Below are positions 24,056 to 32,597 of a stretch of 35,418 nucleotides of DNA, piece by piece. The stretch's first letter is position 1, and each line of letters starts with the position of its first letter. Both the position numbers and the translations under genes were made by a program. The DNA is from Acetobacteraceae bacterium (GTDB lineage: Bacteria; Pseudomonadota; Alphaproteobacteria; Acetobacterales; Acetobacteraceae): positions 1-35,418 of the forward strand of contig JAIYDD010000111.1 in the NCBI GenBank assembly GCA_027487675.1. Direction: 5' to 3'. Under the pieces are notes generated by a model. The model did not search any database, had not been told where the DNA came from, and saw nothing but the letters and a program-made list of their open reading frames with translations.

Positions 24056-25162
24056 TCAGGCGTGGCCGTGCCAGTGCGGGAAGGGGCGGGGGGCGTTGCG
24101 CCGCGGCCCGGCGCGGTCGGCGCGGATCAGCCGCAGCAGGATCCCCTCCCGCAACCCGCGATCCGCGACGGTCAGGCGCGGGACCGGCCAGACCTCCCGG
24201 ATGGCGGCGAAGACGGCGCAGCCGGGCAGCACGAACTCGACGCGGTCCGGGCCCACGCAGGGATGCGCCGCCAGCCCCTCGCGCCCCAGCGCGAAGAGGT
24301 CGCCCAGCGCACGGTCCGCCATCTCCATGTCCAGCGTCTGGCCATCGACCAGCGGGCGGCGGTAGCGCGGCAGCGCCATCGCCACGCCCGCCAGGGTGGT
24401 CACGGTGCCGGAGGTGCCCATCAGCCGCACCCCGCCCGCCCGGATCTCCTGCCCGATGCAATGCACCGCGTCGAAGCCGTGCAGCCGTTCCGCCACTTCC
24501 TCCACCACCGCGCGGAAGCCGGCTTCGGTGAAGCAGGACGGGCCGCAGCGCTCGGAGAGCGTGACGACGCCGACGGGGACGGAGATGTAGCCGATCAGCT
24601 CCGGCGGGCGCGGGCCGGGATGGACCCGCACCCATGCGATCTCGGTGGAGCCGCCGCCGATGTCGAACAGCAGCACGCGCCGGTCGTGCCGGTCCAGCAG
24701 GGGCGCGCAGGATTCCATGGCGAGTTCCGCTTCCTCGCGCGGGGAGATGACGCGGAGCCGCAGGCCGGTCTCGGCTTCCACCCGGGCGAGGAAGGCCGGG
24801 CCGTTGGCGGCGCGCCGGCAGGCCTCGGTCGCCACGGCCTGCAGCGCCCGGACGGGGCGGCGACCGAGCTTCTCCACGCAGCTGCGCAACGCGCCGAGGG
24901 CGCGGTCCATCGCGGCATCGGAGAGTCGCCCCGTGCCGGCCAGGCCCTCGCCCAGGCGGACGATGCGGCTGAAACTGTCCAGCACCCGGAAGCCGCCCGG
25001 GGTGGGCGCGGCGACCAGCAGCCGGCAATTGTTGGTGCCGAGATCGAGCGCCGCGAAGGCGCAGCTGCGCGCCGGCCCCTGGGGGAGGGCCGCAGCCGCC
25101 GGCGCATCGCACGGGTCGGGTCCCGGCAGGCCGGGGGTTGCGGGGAGGGCGTCGTCTGGCAT
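24056..25162 (-). CDS. ppx: Ppx/GppA family exopolyphosphatase / pppGpp phosphohydrolase
   Basis: 368 residues from ATG 25162; further upstream codons are open but unlike the family. After a Pro/Ala-rich leader the actin-like ATPase fold starts at about residue 35 with FAALDLGTNNCRLLVA (phosphate 1). It continues with SFSRIVRLGEGLAGTGRLSD, AVATEACRRAANGPAFLARV, ISPREEAELA, the phosphate-2 loop LLFDIGGGSTEI and the late LMGTSGTVTTLAGVA. It is the short form without the C-terminal HD-like domain. It removes terminal phosphate from polyphosphate or converts pppGpp to ppGpp. Linked to rlmE, as in many alphaproteobacteria. Confidence 0.92.
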   Translation of the reverse strand: MPDDALPATPGLPGPDPCDAPAAAALPQGPARSCAFAALDLGTNNCRLLVAAPTPGGFRVLDSFSRIVRLGEGLAGTGRLSDAAMDRALGALRSCVEKLGRRPVRALQAVATEACRRAANGPAFLARVEAETGLRLRVISPREEAELAMESCAPLLDRHDRRVLLFDIGGGSTEIAWVRVHPGPRPPELIGYISVPVGVVTLSERCGPSCFTEAGFRAVVEEVAERLHGFDAVHCIGQEIRAGGVRLMGTSGTVTTLAGVAMALPRYRRPLVDGQTLDMEMADRALGDLFALGREGLAAHPCVGPDRVEFVLPGCAVFAAIREVWPVPRLTVADRGLREGILLRLIRADRAGPRRNAPRPFPHWHGHA

Positions 25163-25349
25163 CGGTGTCCGCGGGTGAGCCGGACGGAAATGGGATCGGC
25201 CGGGCCTTGGGTGAATGGCCATGATCCGGCGCGGGGGGCGCGGGGGCAAGGCATTTTGCGGGCCGCGCCATCGCGCGGGGAGGTTGCCCGCCCAGGCTCC
25301 GCATGGTAGCAGGCCCGCCCGCGGCGAAAACGGCGCGGCCACCGGTCGG

Positions 25350-25423
25350 TGGGGGATAGTTTAACGGTAGAACTCCCGACTCTGACTCGGGCAGTCTTGG
25401 TTCGAATCCAGGTCCCCCAGCCA
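25350..25423 (+). tRNA. tRNA-Gln (anticodon CUG)
   Basis: A full cloverleaf with encoded CCA. The acceptor 5' strand TGGGGGA pairs with TCCCCCA. The D stem is GTTT/GAAC around AACGGTA. The anticodon stem is CCCGA/TCGGG with loop CTCTGAC (CTG at 25382-25384), and the T arm is CTTGG-TTCGAAT-CCAGG. The discriminator base is G. It stands alone in the gap after the ppx promoter. Confidence 0.97.
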
Positions 25424-25578
25424 CCTCCCGCCAAGGCGCGACGCGTCGGCGCCGCGCCTCCGCGGCAGGATCGCCCGGCAGGCTCAGCGCTTCCGCCTCG
25501 CCGGGCTCACCGGCGCCCCGCCGCTGCGCAGCGCGACCGCCGGCCGGCGCCTTGCCGGACGGTGGCGGCCCGCTTCCC

Positions 25579-26127
25579 TCACGCCGCCAGCGCCGGCGCG
25601 GCGGGGAAGTCGACCTCGGTGCCGAAGGTCTCGTTGACGTAGTTGGTCAGCGTGTTCAGCGCGACATGCAGCACGATCTCGACCAGCTGCGCATCCGTCA
25701 GCCCGGCGGCGCGGGCGGCGGCCAGGTCCGCTTCCGTCGCATGGCCCCGCGTCTCGACCACCTGCACGGCGAAGCGCAGCGCGGCGTCGGCCTTCGCGTC
25801 GGCGGAACGGCCACCGCGCGCCGCCGCGATCTCCGCCTCGTCGAGCTTCGCGAGGTTGCGGCCGATGTAGCTGTGGGCGGCAAGGCAGTAGCCGCAGCCG
25901 TTGCGCTCGGCGACCGCCAGCGCGATGCGTTCCCGCGTCCGCGCATCGAGGCTGCCCTTCGACAGCGCGCCGTTCAGCGCGAGGTAGCCCTCGAGCGCGG
26001 CGGGCGAGGTGGCGACCAGGCGGAACAGGTTCGGCACGCTGCCGAGGCTGCGCTGCGCGGCGGCGAGCAGCGGGCGGGCGGCCTCGGGCGCGTCGTCGAT
26101 GGTGGCGGGGGTGGGGATGCGTGACAT
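25579..26127 (-). CDS. Carboxymuconolactone decarboxylase / AhpD-like peroxidase-related protein
   Basis: 182 residues from ATG 26127. The AhpD-type redox site is NGCGYCLAAHSYIGRN (Cys78, Cys81, His85), the CxxC-xxx-H form used by alkylhydroperoxidase-like proteins. The C-terminal helix is LVEIVLHVALNTLTNYVNET, typical of this family. It is probably a cytosolic thiol peroxidase or alkylhydroperoxide-linked protein. It is divergent from the LysR regulator, with the LysR-type dyad between them, so it is the likely regulated target. Confidence 0.92.
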   Translation of the reverse strand: MSRIPTPATIDDAPEAARPLLAAAQRSLGSVPNLFRLVATSPAALEGYLALNGALSKGSLDARTRERIALAVAERNGCGYCLAAHSYIGRNLAKLDEAEIAAARGGRSADAKADAALRFAVQVVETRGHATEADLAAARAAGLTDAQLVEIVLHVALNTLTNYVNETFGTEVDFPAAPALAA

Positions 26128-26228
26128 GGTGGCGTCCGTCCTGTGATGCGGCGGGCGGGCTGCCCGTCCGGTTGCCTTCATGTGCGCAGGGTGCGGCGTT
26201 GCGGAACGGCGGGCACCGGCAAGACAAT

Positions 26229-26245
26229 GTTGCGCGGCGCGCAAC
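26229..26245. promoter_or_regulatory. LysR-type operator (T-N11-A palindrome)
   Basis: GTTGCGCGGCGCGCAAC is a perfect 8+1+8 dyad containing T-N11-A. It lies 28 bp upstream of the LysR start and about 100 bp upstream of the divergent AhpD-like start. GTTGCGGAAC, a second partial dyad, lies about 25 bp to its left. It is the expected autoregulatory and activation site of the divergent pair. Confidence 0.65.
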
Positions 26246-26272
26246 GGCGCGGGCCGTAACGGGGCGGCGGGC

Positions 26273-27223
26273 ATGACCGATCGGCTGCAGGCGATGGAGG
26301 TCTTCGTGGCGGTGGCGGAGGCCGGCGGCTTCGCCCGCGCCGCGGCGCGGCTGCACCTGTCGCCGCCCGCGGTCACCCGCGCGGTGGCGGGGCTGGAGGA
26401 GCGGCTCGGCGTCAGGCTGCTGAACCGCACCACGCGCAGCGTGCAGCCGACCGAGGCGGGGCTGCGCTTCCTGGACAGCGCGCGCGCCGTGCTGGCGCAG
26501 CTGGACGCGGCGGAACGCGAGGCGGCGGGCGAGATGGCGATGCCGGCGGGGCAGCTGACGGTCAGCTCCTCCGTCTCCTTCGGGCGGCATGCGGTGGCGC
26601 CGCTGGTCGCCGAGTTCCTGGCCGCGCATCCGCGCGTCTCCGTCACGCTGCTGATGCTCGACCGCATGGTGAACCTGGTCGATGAGGGCGTGGACATCGC
26701 CGTGCGCATCGGCGACCTGCCCGATTCCACGCTGGTCGCCCGCCAGGTCGGGCGGGTGCAGCGGCTGCTGGTGGCGAGCCCCGCCTACCTGGCGCGGCGC
26801 GGCACGCCGCGGGCGCCGGCGGAGCTGCGCCTGCACGACATCATCGGCTTCACCGGGCTGATGCCGAACCGCGAATGGCGGCATGTGTGGGAGGGCCGGC
26901 CGGCGACGCTGCGCCTGGCGCCGCGCTTCGAGCTGAACGACCCCGCCGCGTCGCTGGCGGCCGCCGAGGCCGGGCACGGCATCACGCTGACGCTCTGCTA
27001 CATGGCGGCGGGCGCGATCAACGCCGGGCGGCTGGTGCCGGTGCTGGCCGAGGCGGCGCCGCCGCATGTGCCGGTGCAGCTTGTGCATCCGCAGGCGCGG
27101 CTGGTGGCGCCCAAGGTGCGGGCCTTCATGGAACTGGCGGCGCGCCGTCTGCGGGAGAGGCTGGCCGGCGACCTGGCGATCCATGCCTCGGCGCTGCCGC
27201 CGTTGCGCGCCGCGGAAGAATGA
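26273..27223 (+). CDS. LysR family transcriptional regulator
   Basis: 316 residues from ATG 26273 (an in-frame upstream start would run through the operator). The winged HTH spans 1-60 (MEVFVAVAEAGGFARAAARL, then SPPAVTRAVAGLEERLGVRL). The effector-binding domain spans about 90-295 (QLTVSSSVSFGRHAVAPLVA; MLDRMVNLVDEGVDIAVRIG; GHGITLTLCYMAAGAI), of the CrgA/DmlR-like subgroup. It likely controls the divergent AhpD-like gene and perhaps the downstream DUF1348 and PNPOx-like genes. The effector is unknown. Confidence 0.93.
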   Translation: MTDRLQAMEVFVAVAEAGGFARAAARLHLSPPAVTRAVAGLEERLGVRLLNRTTRSVQPTEAGLRFLDSARAVLAQLDAAEREAAGEMAMPAGQLTVSSSVSFGRHAVAPLVAEFLAAHPRVSVTLLMLDRMVNLVDEGVDIAVRIGDLPDSTLVARQVGRVQRLLVASPAYLARRGTPRAPAELRLHDIIGFTGLMPNREWRHVWEGRPATLRLAPRFELNDPAASLAAAEAGHGITLTLCYMAAGAINAGRLVPVLAEAAPPHVPVQLVHPQARLVAPKVRAFMELAARRLRERLAGDLAIHASALPPLRAAEE

Positions 27224-27316
27224 GTTGCCGACGCCGCGCATTCCGCCCCGGCTGGGACGGGGCAAGATGACCGCCACGGCGTCGGCCCCATCGCCGCCGA
27301 CGAGGAGCACCACGCC

Positions 27317-27790
27317 ATGACCGAAGAGACCCGCCCGCCGCTGCCGCCCTTCACGCGGGAGACCGCGATCCGGAAGGTGCGCGCGGCCGAGGATGCCTGG
27401 AACACGCGCGACCCGGAGCGCGTCGCGCGCGCCTATACGGAAGACAGCCGCTGGCGGAACCGCGCGGAATTCCCGGCGGGGCGCGGGCAGATCCGCGACT
27501 TCCTGGTCCGCAAATGGGCGCGCGAGCTGGACTACCGCCTGGTGAAGGAGCTCTGGGCCTTCGCCGGCGACCGCATCGCCGTGCGCTTCGCCTATGAATG
27601 GCGCGACGACAGCGGCCAGTGGTTCCGCAGCTACGGCAACGAGAACTGGGAATTCGACGCGCGCGGCCTGATGCGGCTGCGCTTCGCCTCGATCAACGAC
27701 CTGCCGATCACGGAGGCGGAGCGGAAGTTCCGCTGGCCGGCCGGGCCGCGCCCGGCGGACCACCCCGGCCTGTCCGAGCTCGGCCTGTGA
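27317..27790 (+). CDS. DUF1348 (NTF2/SnoaL-like) family protein
   Basis: 157 residues. The conserved DUF1348 core is [60 protein letters not shown] and [20 protein letters not shown], then [20 protein letters not shown]. The family has a cone-shaped NTF2 fold with a buried pocket but no established reaction. The ATG at 27317 begins [20 protein letters not shown]. It lies 93 bp after the LysR stop and ten bases before the PNPOx-like gene, so an operon with the latter is likely. Confidence 0.93.
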   Translation: MTEETRPPLPPFTRETAIRKVRAAEDAWNTRDPERVARAYTEDSRWRNRAEFPAGRGQIRDFLVRKWARELDYRLVKELWAFAGDRIAVRFAYEWRDDSGQWFRSYGNENWEFDARGLMRLRFASINDLPITEAERKFRWPAGPRPADHPGLSELGL

Positions 27791-27800
27791 GGAGGACGGG

Positions 27801-28400
27801 ATGGCACACGCCTTCGCGGAGATCGCCTTCACCCCGCGGGTGAAGGCCGAGCAGGAGAGGCTGGGCAGCCGCGGCGGCTATGCCCGCTTCGAGGCCGGGC
27901 CGGCGCATCACGACCGGCTGGGCCCCGACGAGGCGAGCTTCATCGGCGCGCGGGACAGCTTCTACATGGCGACGGTGGGCGAGACGGGCTGGCCCTATAT
28001 CCAGCATCGCGGCGGGCCGCCGGGCTTCCTGCGGGTGCTGGACGAGCGGACCCTCGGCTTCGCGGATTTCCGGGGCAACCGGCAATACGTCTCGCTCGGC
28101 AACCTGGCGGGCGAGGACCGGGCGGCCTTCTTCCTGATGGACTACGCCAACCGCACGCGGCTGAAGCTGCTCGGGCGGGTGCGGGCGACGGAGGACCGCG
28201 CGGTGCTGGCGAGGCTGGCGCCGCCCGGCTACCCGGCGAAGGTGGAGCGCGGCTTCCTGGTGGAGGTGGCGGGCTTCGACTGGAACTGCCCGCAGCACAT
28301 CACGCCGCGCTTCGCGCTGGGCGAGGTGGAGGCGGCGGTGCAGCCGCTGCGGGCGCGGATCGCGGAGCTGGAGGCGCGGCTGCGGGCTTCCGGCGGGTGA
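27801..28400 (+). CDS. Pyridoxamine 5'-phosphate oxidase-like FMN-binding protein
   Basis: 199 residues, with GAGGACGGG before the ATG. The split-barrel flavin-binding core reads SFYMATVGETGWPYIQHRGG, PPGFLRVLDERTLGFADFRG, NRQYVSLGNLAGEDRAAFFL and MDYANRTRLKLLGRVRATED. The long C-terminal helix reads ARIAELEARLRASGG. It belongs to the broad PNPOx-like group of flavin or F420 oxidoreductases, not the vitamin B6 enzyme itself. It follows the DUF1348 gene by ten bases. The substrate is unknown. Confidence 0.9.
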   Translation: MAHAFAEIAFTPRVKAEQERLGSRGGYARFEAGPAHHDRLGPDEASFIGARDSFYMATVGETGWPYIQHRGGPPGFLRVLDERTLGFADFRGNRQYVSLGNLAGEDRAAFFLMDYANRTRLKLLGRVRATEDRAVLARLAPPGYPAKVERGFLVEVAGFDWNCPQHITPRFALGEVEAAVQPLRARIAELEARLRASGG

Positions 28401-28468
28401 GGCCGCAGGGGGGCGTGGCGGGGCGCGGTCCGGGGGTGACGGCGGGGGCCTTCGGGGCGCGGCCGGGC

Positions 28469-28607
28469 GGCGGTTCGTAAATAAAGTGACTGTGTCACAT
28501 TGGCGGTAAGCCGTTTTTGGCACTTTATCACGGCCTTCGCAGGCCATCCCGGCGGGCGCCGCGGGCAGTTTCGGGGCCTCGGCCAGGCGGCTTGTAAAGA
28601 AAGCGAC
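28469..28607. promoter_or_regulatory. AT-rich operator-like cluster
   Basis: A 14-bp motif GTAAATAAAGTGAC (28477-28490) recurs as GTAAAGAAAGCGAC (28594-28607); with flanks the match covers 18 of 22 bases. An inverted copy of its core, CACTTTAT, is at 28521-28528. The first copy runs into the dyad GTGAC-TGT-GTCAC (28486-28498). Such dyads are typical of TetR/AcrR-type operators, but no such gene abuts it. Confidence 0.5.
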
Positions 28608-28850
28608 GCATCGGCCCCCGTCATCGGCGCCGCGGGCCGGCCCGGCGATGCCGTGGTCCGGCGGAACGTCGGATGGACGGGTTCAAGGAGCGACGCGGTG
28701 CCGGAAGGACGCCCGCGTGTTGCTATCTTGTTCCTGTATCGCGCCGCCGTCCAGCGAAAACCGCGCCGCCGCTGCGGCCGCGGCGTCGCCGCCCGGCCAT
28801 CGCCGGGGCGCGGGTCCGGCCCGGCACCGCGCGCCCCCGCACCCCGGGAT

Positions 28851-28907
28851 CCAAGGGCCTTCCGGCCCTTGGCGGGGAGGGCATCGGGAGGGGCGGCGCC
28901 CCTCCCG
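28851..28907 (-). repeat. Paired-hairpin element 3' of the ABC receptor gene
   Basis: On the minus strand: hairpin 1 CGGGAGGGGC-GCC-GCCCCTCCCG (28907-28885), linker ATGCCCTCCCCG, hairpin 2 CCAAGGGCC-GGAA-GGCCCTTGG (28872-28851), then ATCCC. It lies 26 bp after the stop of the minus-strand gene and in its orientation. Hairpin 2 is nearly identical to the copy at 12943. Confidence 0.7.
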
Positions 28908-28932
28908 GGCCATCAGCCGCACCCCCGCCCGG

Positions 28933-30546
28933 TCACCGCCCCGCCTTCTGGATGTTCCACATCACGATGATCCCCGGCATGCCCAGCACGCCCGACAGGC
29001 GCGGGCTGTAGGCCACCGGCAGGAACCACTGGCCGAAGGGGACATAGGGCACCACGCGATAGGCGCTCTCGTGCAGGCGTTCAAGGATCTGCCGGCGTTC
29101 CGCCTCGCTCGCGGCGTAGGGGAAGGCGTCGATCAGCGCCTGGTGCTCGGCGTCGCAGGGCCAGCCCGGCCAGGCGCGTTCGCAGCTGGCCTGCATCGGC
29201 ACGTTGCCCACCGGGTCCGACGCGCCGAGGCCGTTCCAGAAGGTCAGGCCGAAATGCCAGCCGCCCTCGCTGGGCGGGCGGCGGTTCGGGCGGCGGGTCG
29301 CCATGGTGGCGAAGTCCATCGCCTGGACGTCCACGCGCATCCCCGCCTGCTGCAGCTGCTGCGCCAGCACCAGGGTGGCGGCGTGGATGAAGGGGTTGTC
29401 GGTCGGGTCCATCAGCACGATCGGGCGGCCGTCATAGCCGCTCTCCCGGATCAGCTGGCGGGCGCGTTCCATGTTGCGGCCGATGCCGGCGGGCACGCCG
29501 GCATTGCTCTCCTGCGGCGAGCCGCAGACGAAGAAGGCGTGGCACACCCGGTAGAGCTCGGGGTCGGGGAACATCGCCTGCAGGTATTCGTTCTGGTCGG
29601 CCAGGTAGAGCAGCGCCTGGCGCGCGCGCGGATCGTCGAAGGGCGGATGCAGGTGGTTCATCCGGATCATGCCCTGGAAGCCCAGCGTGTTGATCCGCTC
29701 GATCCGCACGCCGCGCCGGCGCAGCTGGGGCAGGAAGTCGACGCCCGGCGTCTCGACGAAATCCACCTCGTTCTGCATCAGCGCCAGCGCCGCGGTCTGG
29801 GCGTTGGCGATGTTCAGCCACTCGACGCGGTCCACATGCACCCGCTTGCCGCCGGCGGTGCCGGAGGCAGGCTCGGCGCGCGGGCGATACGCCTCGTTGC
29901 GGCGGTAGACGACGCGCGAGCCGGGGATCCAGCCCGGGCGGTCGAAGATGAAGGGCCCGCTGCCGGTGGTGTCCTGGATGTTGGTGAAGGGGTCGGTGGC
30001 CGCCACGCGCGCCGGCATGATGGCCGGCATGTTGCCGGCGGGTTTTGAGAGTGCGTCGAGCATCAGCGCGTAGGGGCGGCGCAGGCGCCAGGCGAAGCTG
30101 CGGCCGTCCGCCTCGGGGGCCAGGCTTTCGGTGATCGCCAGCAGCTGGCGGCCATGCGGGTCGCGCGCCGCCCAGCGGCGGAGGGATGCCACCACATCCT
30201 CCGGCGTCACCGGCGCGCCGTCATGGAAGGCGAGGCCCTCGCGCAGGGTGAAGCGCCAGCTCAGGCCGTCCGCGCTGCTCTCCCACCGCTCGACCATCTG
30301 CGGCTGCGGCCGCTGCTCGGCGTCGCGGCCGAAGAGCTGGTCGTAGACCATGTGCGCGTGGCTCTGCACGACGCCCGCGGTGGTGTTGATGGGGTCCAGC
30401 GTCTGCAGGTCGGCGTTCGGCACGACGCGCAGGATGCGCGTCTCCGGGATGTTCTGGGCCTGCGCGGCGCCGGCGGAGAGCAGCAGCGCCAGCGCGCCGG
30501 CCAGGGTGGCGTGCAGGGCGGCGCGGCGTGGTGATGGTCCCGGCAT
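28933..30546 (-). CDS. ABC transporter substrate-binding protein, family 5 (peptide/dipeptide type)
   Basis: 537 residues from ATG 30546, with GGGAGACA upstream. The signal peptide (AALHATLAGALALLLSAGAA) ends near AQAQNIPETR. The mature protein shows SBP_bac_5 features: LQTLDPINTTAGVVQSHAHM, WESSADGLSWRFTLREGLAF, HDGAPVTPEDVVASLRRWAA, TGSGPFIFDRPGWIPGS, and a late ARQLIRESGYDGRPIVLMDP. Such proteins bind peptides, opines or glutathione-like compounds for an ABC importer, but no permease or ATPase gene is present here. It is the last gene of the TetR-GST cluster, 52 bp after a GST, so a glutathione-related ligand is an attractive guess only. Confidence 0.93.
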   Translation of the reverse strand: MPGPSPRRAALHATLAGALALLLSAGAAQAQNIPETRILRVVPNADLQTLDPINTTAGVVQSHAHMVYDQLFGRDAEQRPQPQMVERWESSADGLSWRFTLREGLAFHDGAPVTPEDVVASLRRWAARDPHGRQLLAITESLAPEADGRSFAWRLRRPYALMLDALSKPAGNMPAIMPARVAATDPFTNIQDTTGSGPFIFDRPGWIPGSRVVYRRNEAYRPRAEPASGTAGGKRVHVDRVEWLNIANAQTAALALMQNEVDFVETPGVDFLPQLRRRGVRIERINTLGFQGMIRMNHLHPPFDDPRARQALLYLADQNEYLQAMFPDPELYRVCHAFFVCGSPQESNAGVPAGIGRNMERARQLIRESGYDGRPIVLMDPTDNPFIHAATLVLAQQLQQAGMRVDVQAMDFATMATRRPNRRPPSEGGWHFGLTFWNGLGASDPVGNVPMQASCERAWPGWPCDAEHQALIDAFPYAASEAERRQILERLHESAYRVVPYVPFGQWFLPVAYSPRLSGVLGMPGIIVMWNIQKAGR

Positions 30547-30598
30547 GTCTTGCGTGTCTCCCGTTGTTGCGGTGGCCTGGCCCCGTTGGGGGGGCGGT

Positions 30599-31294
30599 TC
30601 AGTCGAGGGTGATGCCTTCCGGCACCGCCATGCCGCGCCGCACGGCGGGGCGCTGGCCGATGCGGGCGAACCAGGCGGCGAGGGCCGGAAAGCCGGAAAG
30701 GTCCTGCTCCGCCCAATGCGCCTTGGCGATCCAGGGGAAGGCGGCGATGTCGGCGATGCCGTAGTCGGCGCCGCCGAGATGCGGCGCGCCCGCCAGCCTG
30801 GCATCGAGCGTCGCATAGACCCGCGCGACCAGCCCGACGCTGTGCCGCCGCGCGGCCTCGGGCTTCTCGGGTGCGAGGCCCGTCCAGTGATGCGCCTGGC
30901 CGGTGAAGGGGCCGAGCGAGGTCAGCGCCACCATCAGCCAGGACAGCGCCTCCGCGCGCGCCGGGCCGGCCGCCGGCAGGAAGCGGCCATGCGCCTCCGC
31001 CAGGTGCAGCAGGATGGCGCCGCTTTCGAAGACCGGCGGCGATCCCGGCTCCACCAGGATCGGCACCTTGCCATAGGGGTTCAGCGCCGTGACCCCGGGC
31101 GCGAATTGTTCGCGCGCGCGGATGTTCACCGGCCGGACCTCGTAGGGCAGGCCCAGCTCCTCCAGCAGGATCGACGCGCGGTGGGTGTTCGGCGTCGCCC
31201 AGCCATAGAGCAGCCGCCGGCCCTGGTCGGGCTGGCGACCCGGTTCAGCCGTGCCTGCCTCCTGGCCCTCCGGCCATCGGGGCGCCTCAGCCAT
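30599..31294 (-). CDS. Glutathione S-transferase family protein
   Basis: 231 residues from ATG 31294, overlapping the peroxiredoxin stop (ATGGCTGA). A 25-residue charged leader precedes the thioredoxin-like domain at LLYGWATPNTHRASILLEEL. The glutathione-site blocks are VTALNPYGKVPILVE and VFESGAILLHLAEAHGRFLP. The helical domain includes SWLMVALTSLGPFTGQAHHW and ADYGIADIAAFPWIAK. It is closest to the YfcG/Ure2p-like group. Translational coupling to a peroxiredoxin suggests a role in peroxide or disulfide reduction. The leader may be an artefact if a downstream start is used. Confidence 0.9.
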   Translation of the reverse strand: MAEAPRWPEGQEAGTAEPGRQPDQGRRLLYGWATPNTHRASILLEELGLPYEVRPVNIRAREQFAPGVTALNPYGKVPILVEPGSPPVFESGAILLHLAEAHGRFLPAAGPARAEALSWLMVALTSLGPFTGQAHHWTGLAPEKPEAARRHSVGLVARVYATLDARLAGAPHLGGADYGIADIAAFPWIAKAHWAEQDLSGFPALAAWFARIGQRPAVRRGMAVPEGITLD

Positions 31295-31808
31295 GCGTGC
31301 CGCGGATCGGGTAGTTCATCTCCTGGATCCGCTTCACGCCGCGCGCGATGGCCGCAAGGTCCGGCCGCGCCCAGGGCGCGTTGGAGATGGCGACGACCTG
31401 CACGCGCCCGTCCGGGTTCACCAGGAACAGGCCGGGCTCGGCGAAGGGCCGGTCCGTCTCCTGCGCCGAGCGCGGGTCGGAGACATAGAGGCCGAGCGCC
31501 TGCATCTGCTCGACCGACAGGTCGTGCCCCACCGGGAAGGTCCAGCCGAATTCCGCGACATCGGCCGCCGCCTTCCCCGCCGGGTCGGCCGAGACCGCCA
31601 TCACCTGCACGCCGGCTTCCGCGAAGGCCGGCGCCGCCGCCTCCAGCGTGCCGAGATAGGGCTTGCAGACCGGGCAGTGCCGGCCGCGATAGACGACCAG
31701 CAGGCGCCAGCCCTGCATGGCGGCCGGCGCGATCTCCCCGCCGCCGAGGCGGGGCACCGCGACGGCCGGGAAGGCGGCGCCGGCGGCGATCTTCTGGGTG
31801 TGGGACAT
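31287..31808 (-). CDS. Peroxiredoxin-like protein (AhpC/TSA family)
   Basis: 173 residues from ATG 31808, with GGAGGAAAC upstream; a longer frame reaching 31844 lacks a ribosome-binding site. The redox motif is VVYRGRHCPVCKPYLGTLEA, with Cys45 (peroxidatic) and Cys48, the CxxC form of the PRX-like subfamily. The core continues VQVMAVSADPAGKAAADVAE, FPVGHDLSVEQMQALGLYVS and PGLFLVNPDGRVQVVAISNA. It would reduce peroxides with thiols; the next gene, a GST, overlaps it and may supply glutathione-dependent recycling. Confidence 0.9.
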   Translation of the reverse strand: MSHTQKIAAGAAFPAVAVPRLGGGEIAPAAMQGWRLLVVYRGRHCPVCKPYLGTLEAAAPAFAEAGVQVMAVSADPAGKAAADVAEFGWTFPVGHDLSVEQMQALGLYVSDPRSAQETDRPFAEPGLFLVNPDGRVQVVAISNAPWARPDLAAIARGVKRIQEMNYPIRGTHG

Positions 31809-31904
31809 GGGTGTGTTTCCTCCGCTGCGGTCAGGTTTTCGCAAGGCGTCCGCGCCGATCCCGGCCGCGGCGATCGGCGACGGCGTGCGGGCGGCGATGG
31901 CCGC

Positions 31905-32594
31905 TCACGCGTCGAAGGCGGGCGCGGCGCGGCCGGCCGCCGCGTAGCGGTCCAGCAGCCGCTCGCGCCAGGCGCGCACCGGGTCGGCATCCTCGAGCAG
32001 CTTCAGCGGGCTGACCGCCTTGGCCCACATGAAGCTGCCCAGCAGGATCAGGTCGGCGTAGTCCGGCGCCTCGCCGCCGAGGAAGGGCTGGGCGGCCACG
32101 ATGGCGCGCAGCGGCTGCAGGCTGCGGCGGAACTCCGGCAGGCGCGCCTCGCGGTCGGCCGTCACCTCCTCCAGCCGGCGGCCGAAGCGTTTCTCCCGGC
32201 TCTCGACGAAATAGGCGCGCGCGGGCTCGTCCAGCAGGGCGGGGATGTCGGAGACGATCAGCCGCGCCATGCCGCCCTGCACCACCTGGTCGTTCCAGTT
32301 GGCGATCAGGCGGTAGGGGGCTGCGTTGCCGCCCATCAGGCTGGGCGCGTCGGGGTAGGCGGCGTCGAGGTGCAGCGCGATCGCCCAGGAATCGGCGACC
32401 ACGGCATCGCCATCGACCAGCACCGGCACCTTGTCGTGGTCGGCGAAGGCGAGCCGGTCGGTCTCGGTGAAGCGCCAGGGCACGCTGTCGAAGGCCAGCC
32501 CCTTGTGGGCCAGCGCCATGCGGCTGCGCCAGCAATAGGGGCTGAAGACCCGCGCCGGGTCGGCGCCGCAGAGTTCGTAGAGAAGCCGCGCCAT
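31905..32594 (-). CDS. Glutathione S-transferase family protein, LigE/beta-etherase-like
   Basis: 229 residues. The N-terminus MARLLYELCGADPARVFSPY then CWRSRMALAHKGLAFD matches the SPYCWR-x-RMALAHKGL signature of LigE-like etherases and their relatives. The glutathione site is DHDKVPVLVDGDAVVADSWA. The C-terminal helical domain includes FVESREKRFGRRLEEVTADR and YADLILLGSFMWAK. LigE enzymes cleave beta-aryl ethers of lignin dimers with glutathione, but most relatives are uncharacterised. It starts three bases after the upstream GST stop; 96 bp separate it from the peroxiredoxin. Confidence 0.9.
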   Translation of the reverse strand: MARLLYELCGADPARVFSPYCWRSRMALAHKGLAFDSVPWRFTETDRLAFADHDKVPVLVDGDAVVADSWAIALHLDAAYPDAPSLMGGNAAPYRLIANWNDQVVQGGMARLIVSDIPALLDEPARAYFVESREKRFGRRLEEVTADREARLPEFRRSLQPLRAIVAAQPFLGGEAPDYADLILLGSFMWAKAVSPLKLLEDADPVRAWRERLLDRYAAAGRAAPAFDA

Positions 32595-32597
32595 CGC

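Larger units (their letters stand above)
28401..28932. other. 532-bp intergenic region with operator-like cluster and paired hairpins
   Basis: No credible gene is seen between the PNPOx-like gene and the convergent ABC receptor gene. The region is unusual: an AT-rich cluster of repeated motifs at 28469-28607, then a GC-rich tract ending in a paired-hairpin element at 28851-28907. Confidence 0.6.

Noticed and set aside
25484-27832. A minus-strand open frame of 782 codons
   Set aside because: Antisense to LysR and DUF1348 and out of frame with the AhpD-like gene; composition is Arg/Gly/Pro-rich.
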